In this document: one piece after another, positions 9,101 to 16,768 of the stretch
How the letters are laid out: the number at the start of each line of letters is the position of its first letter
Numbering within the stretch: position 1 is the first letter of the stretch
Origin: an uncultured Collinsella sp.
GTDB lineage: Bacteria; Actinomycetota; Coriobacteriia; Coriobacteriales; Coriobacteriaceae
Direction of reading: 5' to 3'
Assembly: GCA_900556415.1 (NCBI GenBank)
Contig: USOU01000003.1
Span: forward strand, 62,001 to 126,000
Length of the DNA: 64,000 nt
Position numbers and translations under genes: made by a program
The notes under the pieces: model-generated
What the model was told of the DNA's origin: nothing
What the model saw: the letters and a program-made list of their open reading frames with translations, nothing else
Databases searched by the model: none

Positions 9101-12100
9101 GCCAACTCTTATGCCACGGGCTACTACCCGAGCGATGGCGACACGCTCGAGCTGGTGTACGAGGATCCCACGGGCACGGTTTCCACGCAGGTTTCCGCGA
9201 CGTGTTCGGTCGTCGGCACCGACGCCAAGGGTGCTCAGCAGACCTGGGCCGCCGCTCAGAGCATTACGCTGAAGAAGGGCTCGACCGCGGCCGACCTCTC
9301 CGAGCAGCTCTTCAAGCAGACCGGCCTCAAGGCCGACTACGACCCCAACGGCTCCTGGGGCTGGGCGCTCAATTCGATCACGTCGCCCTTCGACTCCGGC
9401 CGCACGCTCGCCTACGACCCGACGACCGAAGCGTACTGGCAGCTGTTCATCAACGGCAAGTCCTCCATGGTCGGCGCCGGCGGCTACACGCTCAAGGCCG
9501 GCGACTCCGTCGTCTGGTACTACTCGAAGTACAACGACCCCGCTCCTGCCGATCAGCTTTCGGTAAGCTGCACCGTTATCGGCCAGGATGCTTCGGGCGC
9601 CCGGCAGACGTGGGCACAGCCTACGACAGCTCTCGTGGACGAGGGAACAACCGCTGCTGACCTTTCCGAGCAGATCTTTAAAAAGTCTGGCATTGGCGCC
9701 AAAACGGGGGAGAGCTCGTTTGGCTGGTATCTCGAGTCGCTGACCTCGCCGTTCGAAAAGAACGTGACCCTCTCGAGCGAGAAGGTTGACGAAAACACCT
9801 GGAAATATTGGCAGTTCTTTGTCAATGGCAAGCCTGTTGATGTTGGTGCGGGCGCCTATACGCTTAAGGCAAGCGACGAGATTGCTTGGGTCTATGGCTC
9901 CGACGGCACCATGCCTGGTCAGGTCTCCGTTTCGATGGAGATCATCGGCAAGAAGGACGATAAGGCTCAGCGCTGGACTGATCCTTCGATGCAGGTGTTC
10001 GTTGAGGGCACGACGATTAAGGATGCATCTGCTGCCTATTTCGATGCCCTGGGCATTGATTCCGTGATGCTCAATGATGGCGGCTATTGGAATGTCCATA
10101 GCCTCGTGTCCCCGCTTGATGGCACAAAGCTGACGGGCTCCTGGTCGTTCTTTGTAAACGGGGACCCCGGGACTCAGCTCGATGGTGACTACGCGCTCAA
10201 GTCGGGCGACAAGATCGTCTGGGCATATGCTGCCGGCGACACGGTGCCCAATCCTGACGAAATCGTCGTGGATCCGAGCGCTTCGCGCCCGACCGATTGG
10301 AAAGCCGACTGGAACGGCAATTCCAATGCGGTGGTCGAGAACGTGTCCACCCCTACGGGCGCGCTGGCAAGCTCTTGGACGTTCGATTGGAAGGCCTACT
10401 CGGGCGCCACGTATCCCAACGCGAGCGAGCCGATTGTCGTAAACGGCAACGTGTATCTCGCCGTCAACAAGCGCTTGCTTAAGATCGACGCAGAGTCGGG
10501 CAAGGTGCTTGCCGAGTCGAACCTTAAGACTACGATTGGCTACACGACGCGTCCGATTTATACGAACGGCTTGGTCATCGTCCCGCTCGATGGCGGTGCG
10601 GTCCAGGCTCTGACGGCCGATACGCTCACGACGGTTTGGGTTACCGACCCTGTGAGCAAAACTGCTCAGTCGAATTCTCAGCTGACGGTCGATGGCAACT
10701 ATCTCTATGTCGGCACCGTTGATGTCGACTATGGTAAGGGCGTGTATAACAACGGCCATCTGACGCGCATCAATATCCTGACCGGTGCCGTTTCCTGGCA
10801 GCACGTCAACGCCGATGAGGGTTATTACTGGACGGGTGCTACCGTGGGTGACGGCTTTATTCTGGTTCCCACCAGCGCCGGTACCGTTGAGATGCTCGGC
10901 AAGTCTTCGGGCGCTGTGCTTGGAAGCGTTTCCGTTGGGGCTATCGTTAACTCCTCCTGTGTGCTCTCCGCCGACGGTAGCCATGCTTATCTGATTTCGC
11001 GCGATGGCAAGCTGCACGTTTTGGCGATTTCTGACGGTAGTTCGCGTGGTGCGGATGCCGCTTCGCGCATTTCCGAAGAGCGCGTCGTCGACCTGGGTCT
11101 TACGGGATGCGCCTGCATGCCTACGCTGTATGGCAACAAGCTGATTGTCGGCGGCGAGGTTTCCGGTGGCTCTGCGCTGGCGATTGTCGACCTTGATAAT
11201 GACTTTGCTACGACGTTGGTTTCGTCTGCTGATGGCTCCGCGCTTCCCATCGGCGGCATCAAGGGTGCACCGCTCGTGAGCGCCCAGGCAGATGGCACGT
11301 ATGTCTACTTCACGGTTAACTACGGTGCGACTTCCGACTATGTGAACTACACCTCGGGCGGCGGTGTCTATCGCTACAAGCTGGGTGACGCGCAGGCGAC
11401 CGGTGCGTTTAGCGCAACGGGACACAACAACTACTGCGACTCGCCGATTGCCTGCGACGCCAAGGGCAACCTCTACTACATCAACGATTCCGGCACGTTG
11501 TTCAAGCTGAATGGTGGCGTTAAGGTCTCGTTCGAGACTGGCGATGGTTCCAAGGTCGATTTCCAGACTACGGCCGACGGCAAGCTGGTTAAGCCTGCCG
11601 ATCCGACGCGTGAGGGCTACACCTTCGGTGGCTGGTACACCGATGAGGCTTGCACGGAGGCGTATGACTTCAGCACGCCGGTGACGGCCGATATGACGCT
11701 GTATGCCAAGTGGACCAAGAACGCCGTTAACCCTGACGGCAATGGCGGTTCTGGCTCTAACGGTGGCAGCGGCTCCGGCACTGGTGCTGGTACCGGCACG
11801 GGCGCTGGCGCGGGCACTGGCTCCGGCTCGAAGGGTGGCGCTGTCGCCCCGGGTCAGAAGCCGGTGACCAAGACGACGGTGTCGACCAAGACCGGGACCA
11901 AGGACAACAAGTCCGACAAGAAGGACTCCGACAAGTCCGACAAGAAGGACGAGAAGAAGTCTGACAAGAAGGACGGCAAGTCCGACAAGAAGTCCGACTC
12001 CAAGTCCGACAAGGCATCCGCTTCCACGACCACTGCCAAGAAGTCCACTGAGGCTTCCGCGCAGGAGTCTGGCCTCAACCCGCTCGCTATTGTCGGCATC

Positions 12101-12181
12101 GCGGCCGGCGTGATCGGCCTCGCGCTCATCGCCGTCTTCATGCTGACCAAGCGCGGCAAGGGTGACGGTAATGCCCGATAA
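6116..12181 (+). CDS. Riboswitch-controlled cell-surface protein with four DUF4430 (transcobalamin-like) repeats, beta-propeller and InlB repeat
   Basis: A 2,021-residue secreted, membrane-anchored protein. The ATG at 6116 lies 5 nt after ggaaggagga; a later ATG at 6197 is the alternative. Layout: basic n-region and signal helix (about 54-75); Ala/Asp/Ser/Thr-rich linker to about 180; six Ig-like repeats (about 190-890) marked by Tyr-x-Trp and G-K-Y-x-x-V; four DUF4430-like repeats (about 903-1022, 1026-1139, 1148-1262, 1271-1375), each ending in a FVNG block and a G-D-x-I-x-W-x-Y strand; a PQQ-type beta-propeller (about 1390-1795); one InlB B-repeat (about 1802-1870); Gly/Ser and Lys/Asp/Ser wall-spanning linkers; C-terminal membrane helix (about 1985-2012) with a basic tail and no LPxTG. 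DUF4430 is related to the transcobalamin C-terminal domain, and the B12 riboswitch upstream makes corrinoid capture the leading inference. Confidence 0.85.
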   Translation: MGELERNMRDDVGQPHGNASSTDNGGQMDMFEDERKRASLRRHGAIARGVAKRGLVAFLAFAMAFSTTPAQLWADGAEGIAEAVAQATTPSEGAQATDGAADTTAAAADANDSAAGGSSETGDTGSAAPDNVSDDASDDPAASDPASATPASEASDTTAETGDATAVASEPSVAKAASRAAATFSSNNGVSVGKSQSPSRWAGSNFTAFIQSNTTLYANVWTSSSKRASASGCTYQWLAADISNKSDADNSAFVPVEGQTGASIVLDDALRTQPNGKCLRVRITDASGNVIYGPTKGANNQKLTATNTIKAPVPTKTALDAKSYVLIQSSADDSSSYSSVKAEMLNPGTTLWANAYDGEAVPNKRIATQAGWTYQWLASDVRDAEDSAYQAIPGQTAQSLTITDELASQLAGKYIRVKVVGDGQELYGPSSSFGTPASVGYNTPGPVAASDQIALGHIVLAYNGAEFGDDYENVPNANVGDTIKAAACYLNYDTPTDLYGSDKVDFSWWVADSADGTFEQVATGDTFTVTKECANRYLKVVAKAKKGIPGSDSCETKAGRILPKGATTLDSVAFTNASKGAKDTGSTIGACAYKAVDYSSEPVTEGVTYTWRWSSVDPSSSAFDAKTDWHVVEGKTDSSFTIPDDYAKRWVSVSATAGDNTVEATTAVAVKAAGSHELFLTYLKKIVGDQSDDAKFVYKSGEKIGVTAFEKTSAGTKGAELTSDQLTYTWQIADSAQGPFTTLTDENAHRPSFVISQKYVGKYLKCIVDGGYNTDYASTRYAIVKGEDAKAYTLTSVNVASSGNLAQVGGTLTPTANYMATGDWGDYETALPEGSLVDYRWYLADDAEGTNAHELFGADETTGAITLPASAEGKYAYVVANAGNNDVKSTAWLVNSSDEKSLSVNVRVVGVSKHDVGQSYDLVDWVPTASFEWSSTQKMSAWDIFAKVLDDAGYSYSTDGGVPYSVTNPDKSQTLAMENTASGYKYWRFDINGKAANSYATGYYPSDGDTLELVYEDPTGTVSTQVSATCSVVGTDAKGAQQTWAAAQSITLKKGSTAADLSEQLFKQTGLKADYDPNGSWGWALNSITSPFDSGRTLAYDPTTEAYWQLFINGKSSMVGAGGYTLKAGDSVVWYYSKYNDPAPADQLSVSCTVIGQDASGARQTWAQPTTALVDEGTTAADLSEQIFKKSGIGAKTGESSFGWYLESLTSPFEKNVTLSSEKVDENTWKYWQFFVNGKPVDVGAGAYTLKASDEIAWVYGSDGTMPGQVSVSMEIIGKKDDKAQRWTDPSMQVFVEGTTIKDASAAYFDALGIDSVMLNDGGYWNVHSLVSPLDGTKLTGSWSFFVNGDPGTQLDGDYALKSGDKIVWAYAAGDTVPNPDEIVVDPSASRPTDWKADWNGNSNAVVENVSTPTGALASSWTFDWKAYSGATYPNASEPIVVNGNVYLAVNKRLLKIDAESGKVLAESNLKTTIGYTTRPIYTNGLVIVPLDGGAVQALTADTLTTVWVTDPVSKTAQSNSQLTVDGNYLYVGTVDVDYGKGVYNNGHLTRINILTGAVSWQHVNADEGYYWTGATVGDGFILVPTSAGTVEMLGKSSGAVLGSVSVGAIVNSSCVLSADGSHAYLISRDGKLHVLAISDGSSRGADAASRISEERVVDLGLTGCACMPTLYGNKLIVGGEVSGGSALAIVDLDNDFATTLVSSADGSALPIGGIKGAPLVSAQADGTYVYFTVNYGATSDYVNYTSGGGVYRYKLGDAQATGAFSATGHNNYCDSPIACDAKGNLYYINDSGTLFKLNGGVKVSFETGDGSKVDFQTTADGKLVKPADPTREGYTFGGWYTDEACTEAYDFSTPVTADMTLYAKWTKNAVNPDGNGGSGSNGGSGSGTGAGTGTGAGAGTGSGSKGGAVAPGQKPVTKTTVSTKTGTKDNKSDKKDSDKSDKKDEKKSDKKDGKSDKKSDSKSDKASASTTTAKKSTEASAQESGLNPLAIVGIAAGVIGLALIAVFMLTKRGKGDGNAR

Positions 12182-13073
12182 GCCCAAGGAGACCAACGGG
12201 CAGCAGCCCGACTCCTCGTTTATCCAGCTCGACGATGCAAAGCAAAAGGGCGCCGCTTCGGCGGCGTCCGCCCCGCGGCGCAAGGCACTTGTCGGCGTTT
12301 TTACGGCTGCTTGCGTTGCCCTGATTGTCGTCTCGCTGGGGTTTGTCCATCCCTCCACAAGCGGTGCCTGGTCCATCGACTGGATCGTTCAGGCCGTGAC
12401 GGGGGAGAGCGTCGTTGCCAACGACGCCAGGGGAGCTGGCTCGGCTGCTGCTTCTGGCAAAGCTGACTCTAAGAACTCCAAGGCTTCGGGCGATGCGAAA
12501 GATAAGTCCAAGGACTCGGGTGACGCCAAGGGCGATTCCGAGTCTTCGAACAAGAGCTCGGATAAAAACTCGGATGGCAAAAAGTCTGAAGACCAGCGTG
12601 GCAAGAAGTCTGGCGATGTATCGGCTGCTCAGAATACCGAAACTGCCGATACTTCTAACACGTCTGGTGGTACCTCTTCGGGCGGCGGCCAATCGTCTGG
12701 CGGCGCCTCTGCTTCTAACGGCGGAACCGCCTCTTCGGGCGGCCAGGGCGGCACGCAGGAGCCCAGTTACGTCACGGTGACGGTTGCGGTCACATCGAGC
12801 GCCGTGGGCAATCCTGTGTCCGCCGGCGGCACCTATACCTTTAACGAAGGTGCCACCGTCTACGACGCCCTATGCGCGCTCGGGCTTTCCGTCAACGCAC
12901 ACGGCTCATCGTACGGCACGTATGTCGCCGCGATCGGCGGTTTGGCCGAGAAGCAGTATGGCGGCACGAGCGGTTGGATGTACTCTGTCAACGGCTCGAC
13001 GCCCATGACGGCCTGCAGCAACTACGTTCTCTCCAACGGCGACAACGTCGTCTGGTATTACGTAACAGGCTAG
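12171..13073 (+). CDS. Membrane-anchored DUF4430 domain protein
   Basis: A 300-residue protein whose start overlaps the end of the large surface gene by 11 nt, with aaggg 8 nt before the ATG, so translation is coupled and it shares the B12 riboswitch. Residues about 40-62 form one membrane helix after a basic segment (R-R-K), giving a type II or uncleaved anchor. A long Lys/Asp/Ser then Gly/Ser linker (about 90-200) reaches to a single C-terminal DUF4430 domain (about 205-300) with the block GWMYSVNGS and a terminal VVWYYVTG strand. It looks like a small partner of the four-repeat protein, possibly handing ligand to a membrane transporter encoded elsewhere. Corrinoid binding is inferred from domain and regulation. 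Confidence 0.82.
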   Translation: MPDKPKETNGQQPDSSFIQLDDAKQKGAASAASAPRRKALVGVFTAACVALIVVSLGFVHPSTSGAWSIDWIVQAVTGESVVANDARGAGSAAASGKADSKNSKASGDAKDKSKDSGDAKGDSESSNKSSDKNSDGKKSEDQRGKKSGDVSAAQNTETADTSNTSGGTSSGGGQSSGGASASNGGTASSGGQGGTQEPSYVTVTVAVTSSAVGNPVSAGGTYTFNEGATVYDALCALGLSVNAHGSSYGTYVAAIGGLAEKQYGGTSGWMYSVNGSTPMTACSNYVLSNGDNVVWYYVTG

Positions 13074-13094
13074 GGATCTCAACATAACGCACGG

Positions 13095-13134
13095 AACGGG
13101 CAGCTCGGACAAACATCCAGGCCGCCCGTTTTTT
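13095..13134 (+). terminator. Terminator of the DUF4430 operon
   Basis: Inverted repeat aacgggc (13095-13101) and gcccgtt (13124-13130) followed by a run of T, 22 nt after the stop of the second DUF4430 gene. Confidence 0.7.
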
Positions 13135-13142
13135 GATGCGAA

Positions 13143-13327
13143 TGGGACGGAGTTTCCCAATCAAGGCTCAACCGGAAAGCGCATCCCACTTTTGAGCTGA
13201 ATTCTGGGATGCACTTTCCGGTTGGAGTTCTATTGGGAAACTGTGTCCCGTTTTGAGGTCCTATTCTGGGATGCGGTTTCCCCGGGGAGGCCCATGGGAA
13301 AGCGTGTCCCATTTCGGCATCGTGATC
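13143..13327. repeat. Three tandem 62-bp units each carrying an inverted repeat
   Basis: Units start at 13143, 13205 and 13267, each with tgggaYg then tttcc, and about 30 bp later ggaaa then tccca, so every unit can pair within itself or with its neighbour (for example ccggaaagcgcatccca at 13172 with tgggatgcactttccgg at 13205). Units 1 and 2 are exactly 62 bp; unit 3 has one base less. The array fills most of the 359-bp gap between the DUF4430 operon and the gtrA gene. No gene is seen in it. Confidence 0.72.
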
Positions 13328-13373
13328 CGTCTCGTGCGCCCTTATCGGCAATTATAGAAAGCTCGGCAAACAA

Positions 13374-13408
13374 AAAACGGGCTGGAACGTGATGTCCCAG
13401 CCCGTTTT
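13374..13408 (-). terminator. Terminator downstream of gtrA-like gene
   Basis: Stem aaacgggctgg with ccagcccgttt flanking a 10-base loop, with A-runs on the left that read as T-run on the minus strand. Confidence 0.65.
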
Positions 13409-13432
13409 GCGTTCAAGCATATGTTCGGCAAT

Positions 13433-13840
13433 CTACGACCTTGCGCCCTCGAGGAAGAAGCGGCGGCTAAAGTAGTTGTACCAGGTGACCAGGAACGTGG
13501 CGATGGCCTTCATGGCCTGGTAGCCGATGCTCAAAAACGTGACGCCCACAAACATGTATAGGTCGTTGAGGCCCAAACCAATCACCGACAGGATGGTGAA
13601 GATCGTGAACTCGCGCTTGCGGCTCATACCCTCGCGATGGTCGAACACGTACTTCATGCTGAGCCAGTAGTTGACCACGACGGACGTGATAAACGAGATC
13701 GTGGTGCTCATCAAAAAGTCGAGATGGAACAGCTCGACGAGCGCAATGAGCATGCCCCAGTCGATGCCAAAGGAGATGAGACCCACGACAGCGAACTTGA
13801 GGAATTGCTTAGTATGAGGTTGTGCCAGTGCCTTGCGCAC
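13433..13840 (-). CDS. GtrA family membrane protein (first of pair)
   Basis: A 135-residue GtrA-like protein with four predicted membrane helices (about 15-35, 40-60, 78-97, 104-122) and a basic C-terminal tail. GtrA proteins are small membrane proteins linked to moving lipid-linked sugars for surface glycans or to teichoic acid modification. The start is a GTG at 13840 with only a weak upstream gga; the N-terminus K-A-L-A-Q-P-H-T-K-Q-F-L-K-F matches the family. A paralogue lies 220 bp upstream on the same strand, sharing the segment M-K-Y-V-F-x-H-x-E-G-M-S-R-x-R-E-F. Which sugar is handled is unknown, since no glycosyltransferase is adjacent. Confidence 0.82.
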   Translation of the reverse strand: MRKALAQPHTKQFLKFAVVGLISFGIDWGMLIALVELFHLDFLMSTTISFITSVVVNYWLSMKYVFDHREGMSRKREFTIFTILSVIGLGLNDLYMFVGVTFLSIGYQAMKAIATFLVTWYNYFSRRFFLEGARS

Positions 13841-14059
13841 GTAATCACATCCAATGCGTTGATGAATCGAGCAGAGGATACTTTAGAGCTTTTGCATGGG
13901 AAACGTAAGGGCTTTGCCAAGAACTATACGAACTCGTCAAATTTGCAAGTGACAATCCGCAAACGCTGCAAATCCATCCGTAAACGAGCAAGGCCCACGA
14001 ACAACACGGTGCTCGACGGGCGTCATCCGTGGGTTCCGTAGTGCAACGAGGAGGCCGAG

Positions 14060-14455
14060 CTACTTGGTCTGCTCGCCCTCCAGGAAAATCTTGCGCGTTA
14101 CAAAGTTATAGACCATGACCAGTGCGGTAGCGCAAATCTTGGCGATATTGGCCTCGAGGCCCAAGTCAGCGTTGAGGGCCAGCACGATACCGTCGTTGAG
14201 CGCCAGGCCAATAACGGACAGCACGACAAAGATAATGAACTCGCGGCGGCGGCTCATGCCCTCCTTGTGTGCAAACACGTACTTCATGCTCGCGACGTAG
14301 TTAAAGATGAGCGAGACGATAAAGCCGCTGGTGTTGGCGATCAGGATGTTGAGGCCCAGACCGTAGTGGAGCAGATTCATGATGCCAAAGTCGATGACAG
14401 TGGCAATGACGCCGACGACGCCAAACTTCATGATCTGCGCAAGGAGCTTTTGCAT
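14060..14455 (-). CDS. GtrA family membrane protein (second of pair)
   Basis: A 131-residue GtrA family protein with four membrane helices, close paralogue of the gene at 13433 and in tandem with it. Start chosen at the ATG at 14455 (M-Q-K-L-L-A-Q-I-M-K-F), which begins like other family members and has a modest agg site; an in-frame TTG at 14518 would add 21 residues without a clear ribosome site. The C-terminus (R-K-I-F-L-E-G) is the usual basic end. Tandem GtrA duplicates suggest hetero-oligomers or different carriers. The 219-bp spacer to the downstream paralogue shows no gene. Confidence 0.82.
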   Translation of the reverse strand: MQKLLAQIMKFGVVGVIATVIDFGIMNLLHYGLGLNILIANTSGFIVSLIFNYVASMKYVFAHKEGMSRRREFIIFVVLSVIGLALNDGIVLALNADLGLEANIAKICATALVMVYNFVTRKIFLEGEQTK

Positions 14456-14533
14456 GGTACCTGCCTTAGGGTGGCGCCGCAGCGCCGTGGGGATGACAAA
14501 CTCAGCAAGTTTAGCCAATCCCCGCAGGCGGGG

Positions 14534-16450
14534 CTAGGCGCGCTCCTCGATAGCACCGTTTCTATATGCGTCGAGCAGCTGGCGCAGGTCCTGGATTTGG
14601 CTGCGGATCTTGGCGCCCGTATCGGTGTCGCTCACCATGCGGCGGCGGTCGGCCTCGTCAAAGCGGTTGGTCTCGCTCTCGATGTCGACATTGCGGGTAA
14701 GCGCCTCGGCAACTGTGGTAAAGGCTTGGTGCGACTTAAGGCGACATCCGCGCGAACTGGAGATAAGCGTGTACCCGGCAATGCCCGTCTTGGGGTGGTA
14801 GGCGCGACAGAAGCCGCCATCGATGACCAGCAGCTTGCCCTCGGCTCGGATGGGTTGCTCGCCCTTGGTCGTCTTGACGGGCGTATGGCCGTTGATGATG
14901 TGCCCCGTCGGCGAGCATGCCATGGGGGTGACGCCAAACTCGTGCATGATGTCGTCGCAGACCGAGGGTGACTTGGTAAGTGTAAAGTACGGGTCCATCG
15001 GCTCGACCCAGGTGCTTTTATCGGCGATGTAGGCGCGTTCGAACGTGCGAACCTCGCGTCCGCTTGCCGGCGACTTCATGCCGATCCAGAGATACCACAT
15101 CCAGTCGAGGGCATCGCGGTCGCCGTTACGCCAGGCGCGGCGGGCGATATGGTCGCAAAAATCGAGGTAGTCGTGACCAGCGTGCCACGTGCCCAGACAG
15201 TTCATGCTGCTAAAGGTGCCGTCCTCGTTGAGCGGCACGCAGCCGTGGAACAGCAGATTGCCGTTGGCGACCTTATACATGGAGCCGTGGGTATAGAGGA
15301 AATCGATGTGGCGATGCAGGTGATCGGCGGTGACAAACTCGGACACGAGCTTGTCCATGATGTGCTGCTCCTCGGGTGTGAGCGTGTAGGGGTCCGCCGG
15401 ATCGACGGTGGGGAAGTCGTTGGTCGTGAGTGGCCACACGCTGCCGTTGGCAAGCGTGACCGTGCCGGGGTCGCGATCGACCTTGTCGAGCAACAGGCGG
15501 TCTGCCATATCGAACTCGGGGTGGCGCTGGATAATCTGGCCCTCGAGCTTAAAGAGCAGGACGTTGATGGCTTTGATCAGCGGGCTGATGGTCTCACCGG
15601 CGGTATAGGTGGCGTCGGCGAAGGCGACAAGCTCGCGCAGCGAGATACCGTAGTCGTTCTCGAGGATCTCGTAGTTGTCATAGCGCAGGTTGTTGCGCAG
15701 CACCGTGGCGATGCAGGCGGGCTCTCCTGCCGCAGCGCCCATCCACAGCAGGTCGTGGTTGCCCCACTGGATGTCGAGTGAATGGTAGGTGAGCAGACGG
15801 TCCATAATCTTTGCCGCGCCGCCACCGCGGTCGAAGATATCGCCAACCAGGTGCAGGTGGTCGACGGCGAGGCGCTTGATGAGCGAGGCGAACGACTCGA
15901 TAAAGTCGTCGGCGCTGGCGGTCTCCAGGATGGACTCAATGATGCGCTCGTGATAGCGCACACGGTAGTTGTTCTCATCCGGATGCGTGTGCAGGAGTTC
16001 GTCGATGATATAGGCGTAATCACGTGGGATGGCCTTGCGCACCTTGGAGCGCGTGTAGCGACTCGAAAGCGAACGCGCCACCATGATGAGCTGGTCGAGC
16101 ATGGTTTTGTACCAGGTGGGTGAGTCCTCGTGCTGGCTGCGGACAAGATCGATCTTCTCGCGCGGATAGTAGATGAGCGTGCACAGTTCGCCCTTCTCAT
16201 CGAAGGAGAGCGTGTCGCCAAAGATTTCGTCGACATGCTCGCGCACGACGCCCGAGCAGTTGTTGAGGATGTGCATGAAGGCTTCGTATTCGCCATGCAG
16301 GTCGCTCATAAAATGCTCGGTGCCCTTGGGCAGGTTGAGGATGGCCGAGAGATTGATGATCTCGGTAAACGCGGATTGCTCGGTGGGGAATTGTCTCGAC
16401 AGCAGGCGCAGATACTTGAAGTCTTGCGGATTGCGATCGAATGCGACCAT
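14534..16450 (-). CDS. fbp: Fructose-1,6-bisphosphatase, class III
   Basis: A 638-residue class III (Bacillus Fbp type) fructose-1,6-bisphosphatase, the calcineurin-like metallophosphatase of gluconeogenesis. Start at 16450 follows ggaaggtg; the first residues (M-V-A-F-D-R-N) and the phosphoesterase motifs SDLHGEYEAF (near 60), GDIFDRGGGA (near 210) and the GNHD block (about 30 residues later) fit the family, which is normally 630-670 residues. The H-G-C-V-P-L-N segment near 420 and G-H-T-P-V-K near 545 complete the metal site. A perfect 10-10-10 palindrome directly upstream (16478-16507) is a likely operator. Cytoplasmic, monocistronic. Confidence 0.92.
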   Translation of the reverse strand: MVAFDRNPQDFKYLRLLSRQFPTEQSAFTEIINLSAILNLPKGTEHFMSDLHGEYEAFMHILNNCSGVVREHVDEIFGDTLSFDEKGELCTLIYYPREKIDLVRSQHEDSPTWYKTMLDQLIMVARSLSSRYTRSKVRKAIPRDYAYIIDELLHTHPDENNYRVRYHERIIESILETASADDFIESFASLIKRLAVDHLHLVGDIFDRGGGAAKIMDRLLTYHSLDIQWGNHDLLWMGAAAGEPACIATVLRNNLRYDNYEILENDYGISLRELVAFADATYTAGETISPLIKAINVLLFKLEGQIIQRHPEFDMADRLLLDKVDRDPGTVTLANGSVWPLTTNDFPTVDPADPYTLTPEEQHIMDKLVSEFVTADHLHRHIDFLYTHGSMYKVANGNLLFHGCVPLNEDGTFSSMNCLGTWHAGHDYLDFCDHIARRAWRNGDRDALDWMWYLWIGMKSPASGREVRTFERAYIADKSTWVEPMDPYFTLTKSPSVCDDIMHEFGVTPMACSPTGHIINGHTPVKTTKGEQPIRAEGKLLVIDGGFCRAYHPKTGIAGYTLISSSRGCRLKSHQAFTTVAEALTRNVDIESETNRFDEADRRRMVSDTDTGAKIRSQIQDLRQLLDAYRNGAIEERA

Positions 16451-16477
16451 GAAACACCTTCCGATGGGGTTGGTAAA

Positions 16478-16507
16478 ACTGATAAACAGCGTCAAACGTT
16501 TATCAGT
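16478..16507. promoter_or_regulatory. Operator-like perfect palindrome upstream of fbp
   Basis: actgataaac (16478-16487), a 10-bp spacer, then gtttatcagt (16498-16507): perfect 10-bp arms 28 bp before the fbp start. A second perfect 14-bp palindrome, ctaaatcgatttag, is at 16566-16579. The 318-bp gap between divergent fbp and degV holds these sites and presumably both promoters. Regulator unknown. Confidence 0.55.
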
Positions 16508-16768
16508 ATGCGACGCCTTTGTTTCAATTTTGCGCTGGCGGCTCAATTGTCGGATGAACGGTTTGCTAAATCGATTTAGTTATGGTAGATATGGCGGTTG
16601 AGTGGAGACGCTGAGGGTGTCTTTGCGGACGATTGCCTATGGTTTGGTGGAGATGATGATGGTAAAGATGTTCTATACAGATGGTTCGATTTGGTAAATA
16701 GTGGACATTTGTACCGTATGCAGGCTCGCTGTGCGATAATTTTCGTAGTAATACGCAAGGAGCCTCAT

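Noticed and set aside
7826-12376. Very long open frame on the minus strand opposite the surface-protein gene
   Set aside because: GC3 bias keeps the antisense frame free of stops; composition (Arg/Val/Ile-rich, no domains) and lack of a ribosome site mark it as a shadow.
13143-13327. CRISPR array
   Set aside because: Units are contiguous and degenerate with no spacers of constant length between identical repeats, and no cas genes are present.
13079-13351. 90-residue minus-strand frame over the 62-bp repeats
   Set aside because: Repeat-derived; no ribosome site and a frame simply left open by the repeats.
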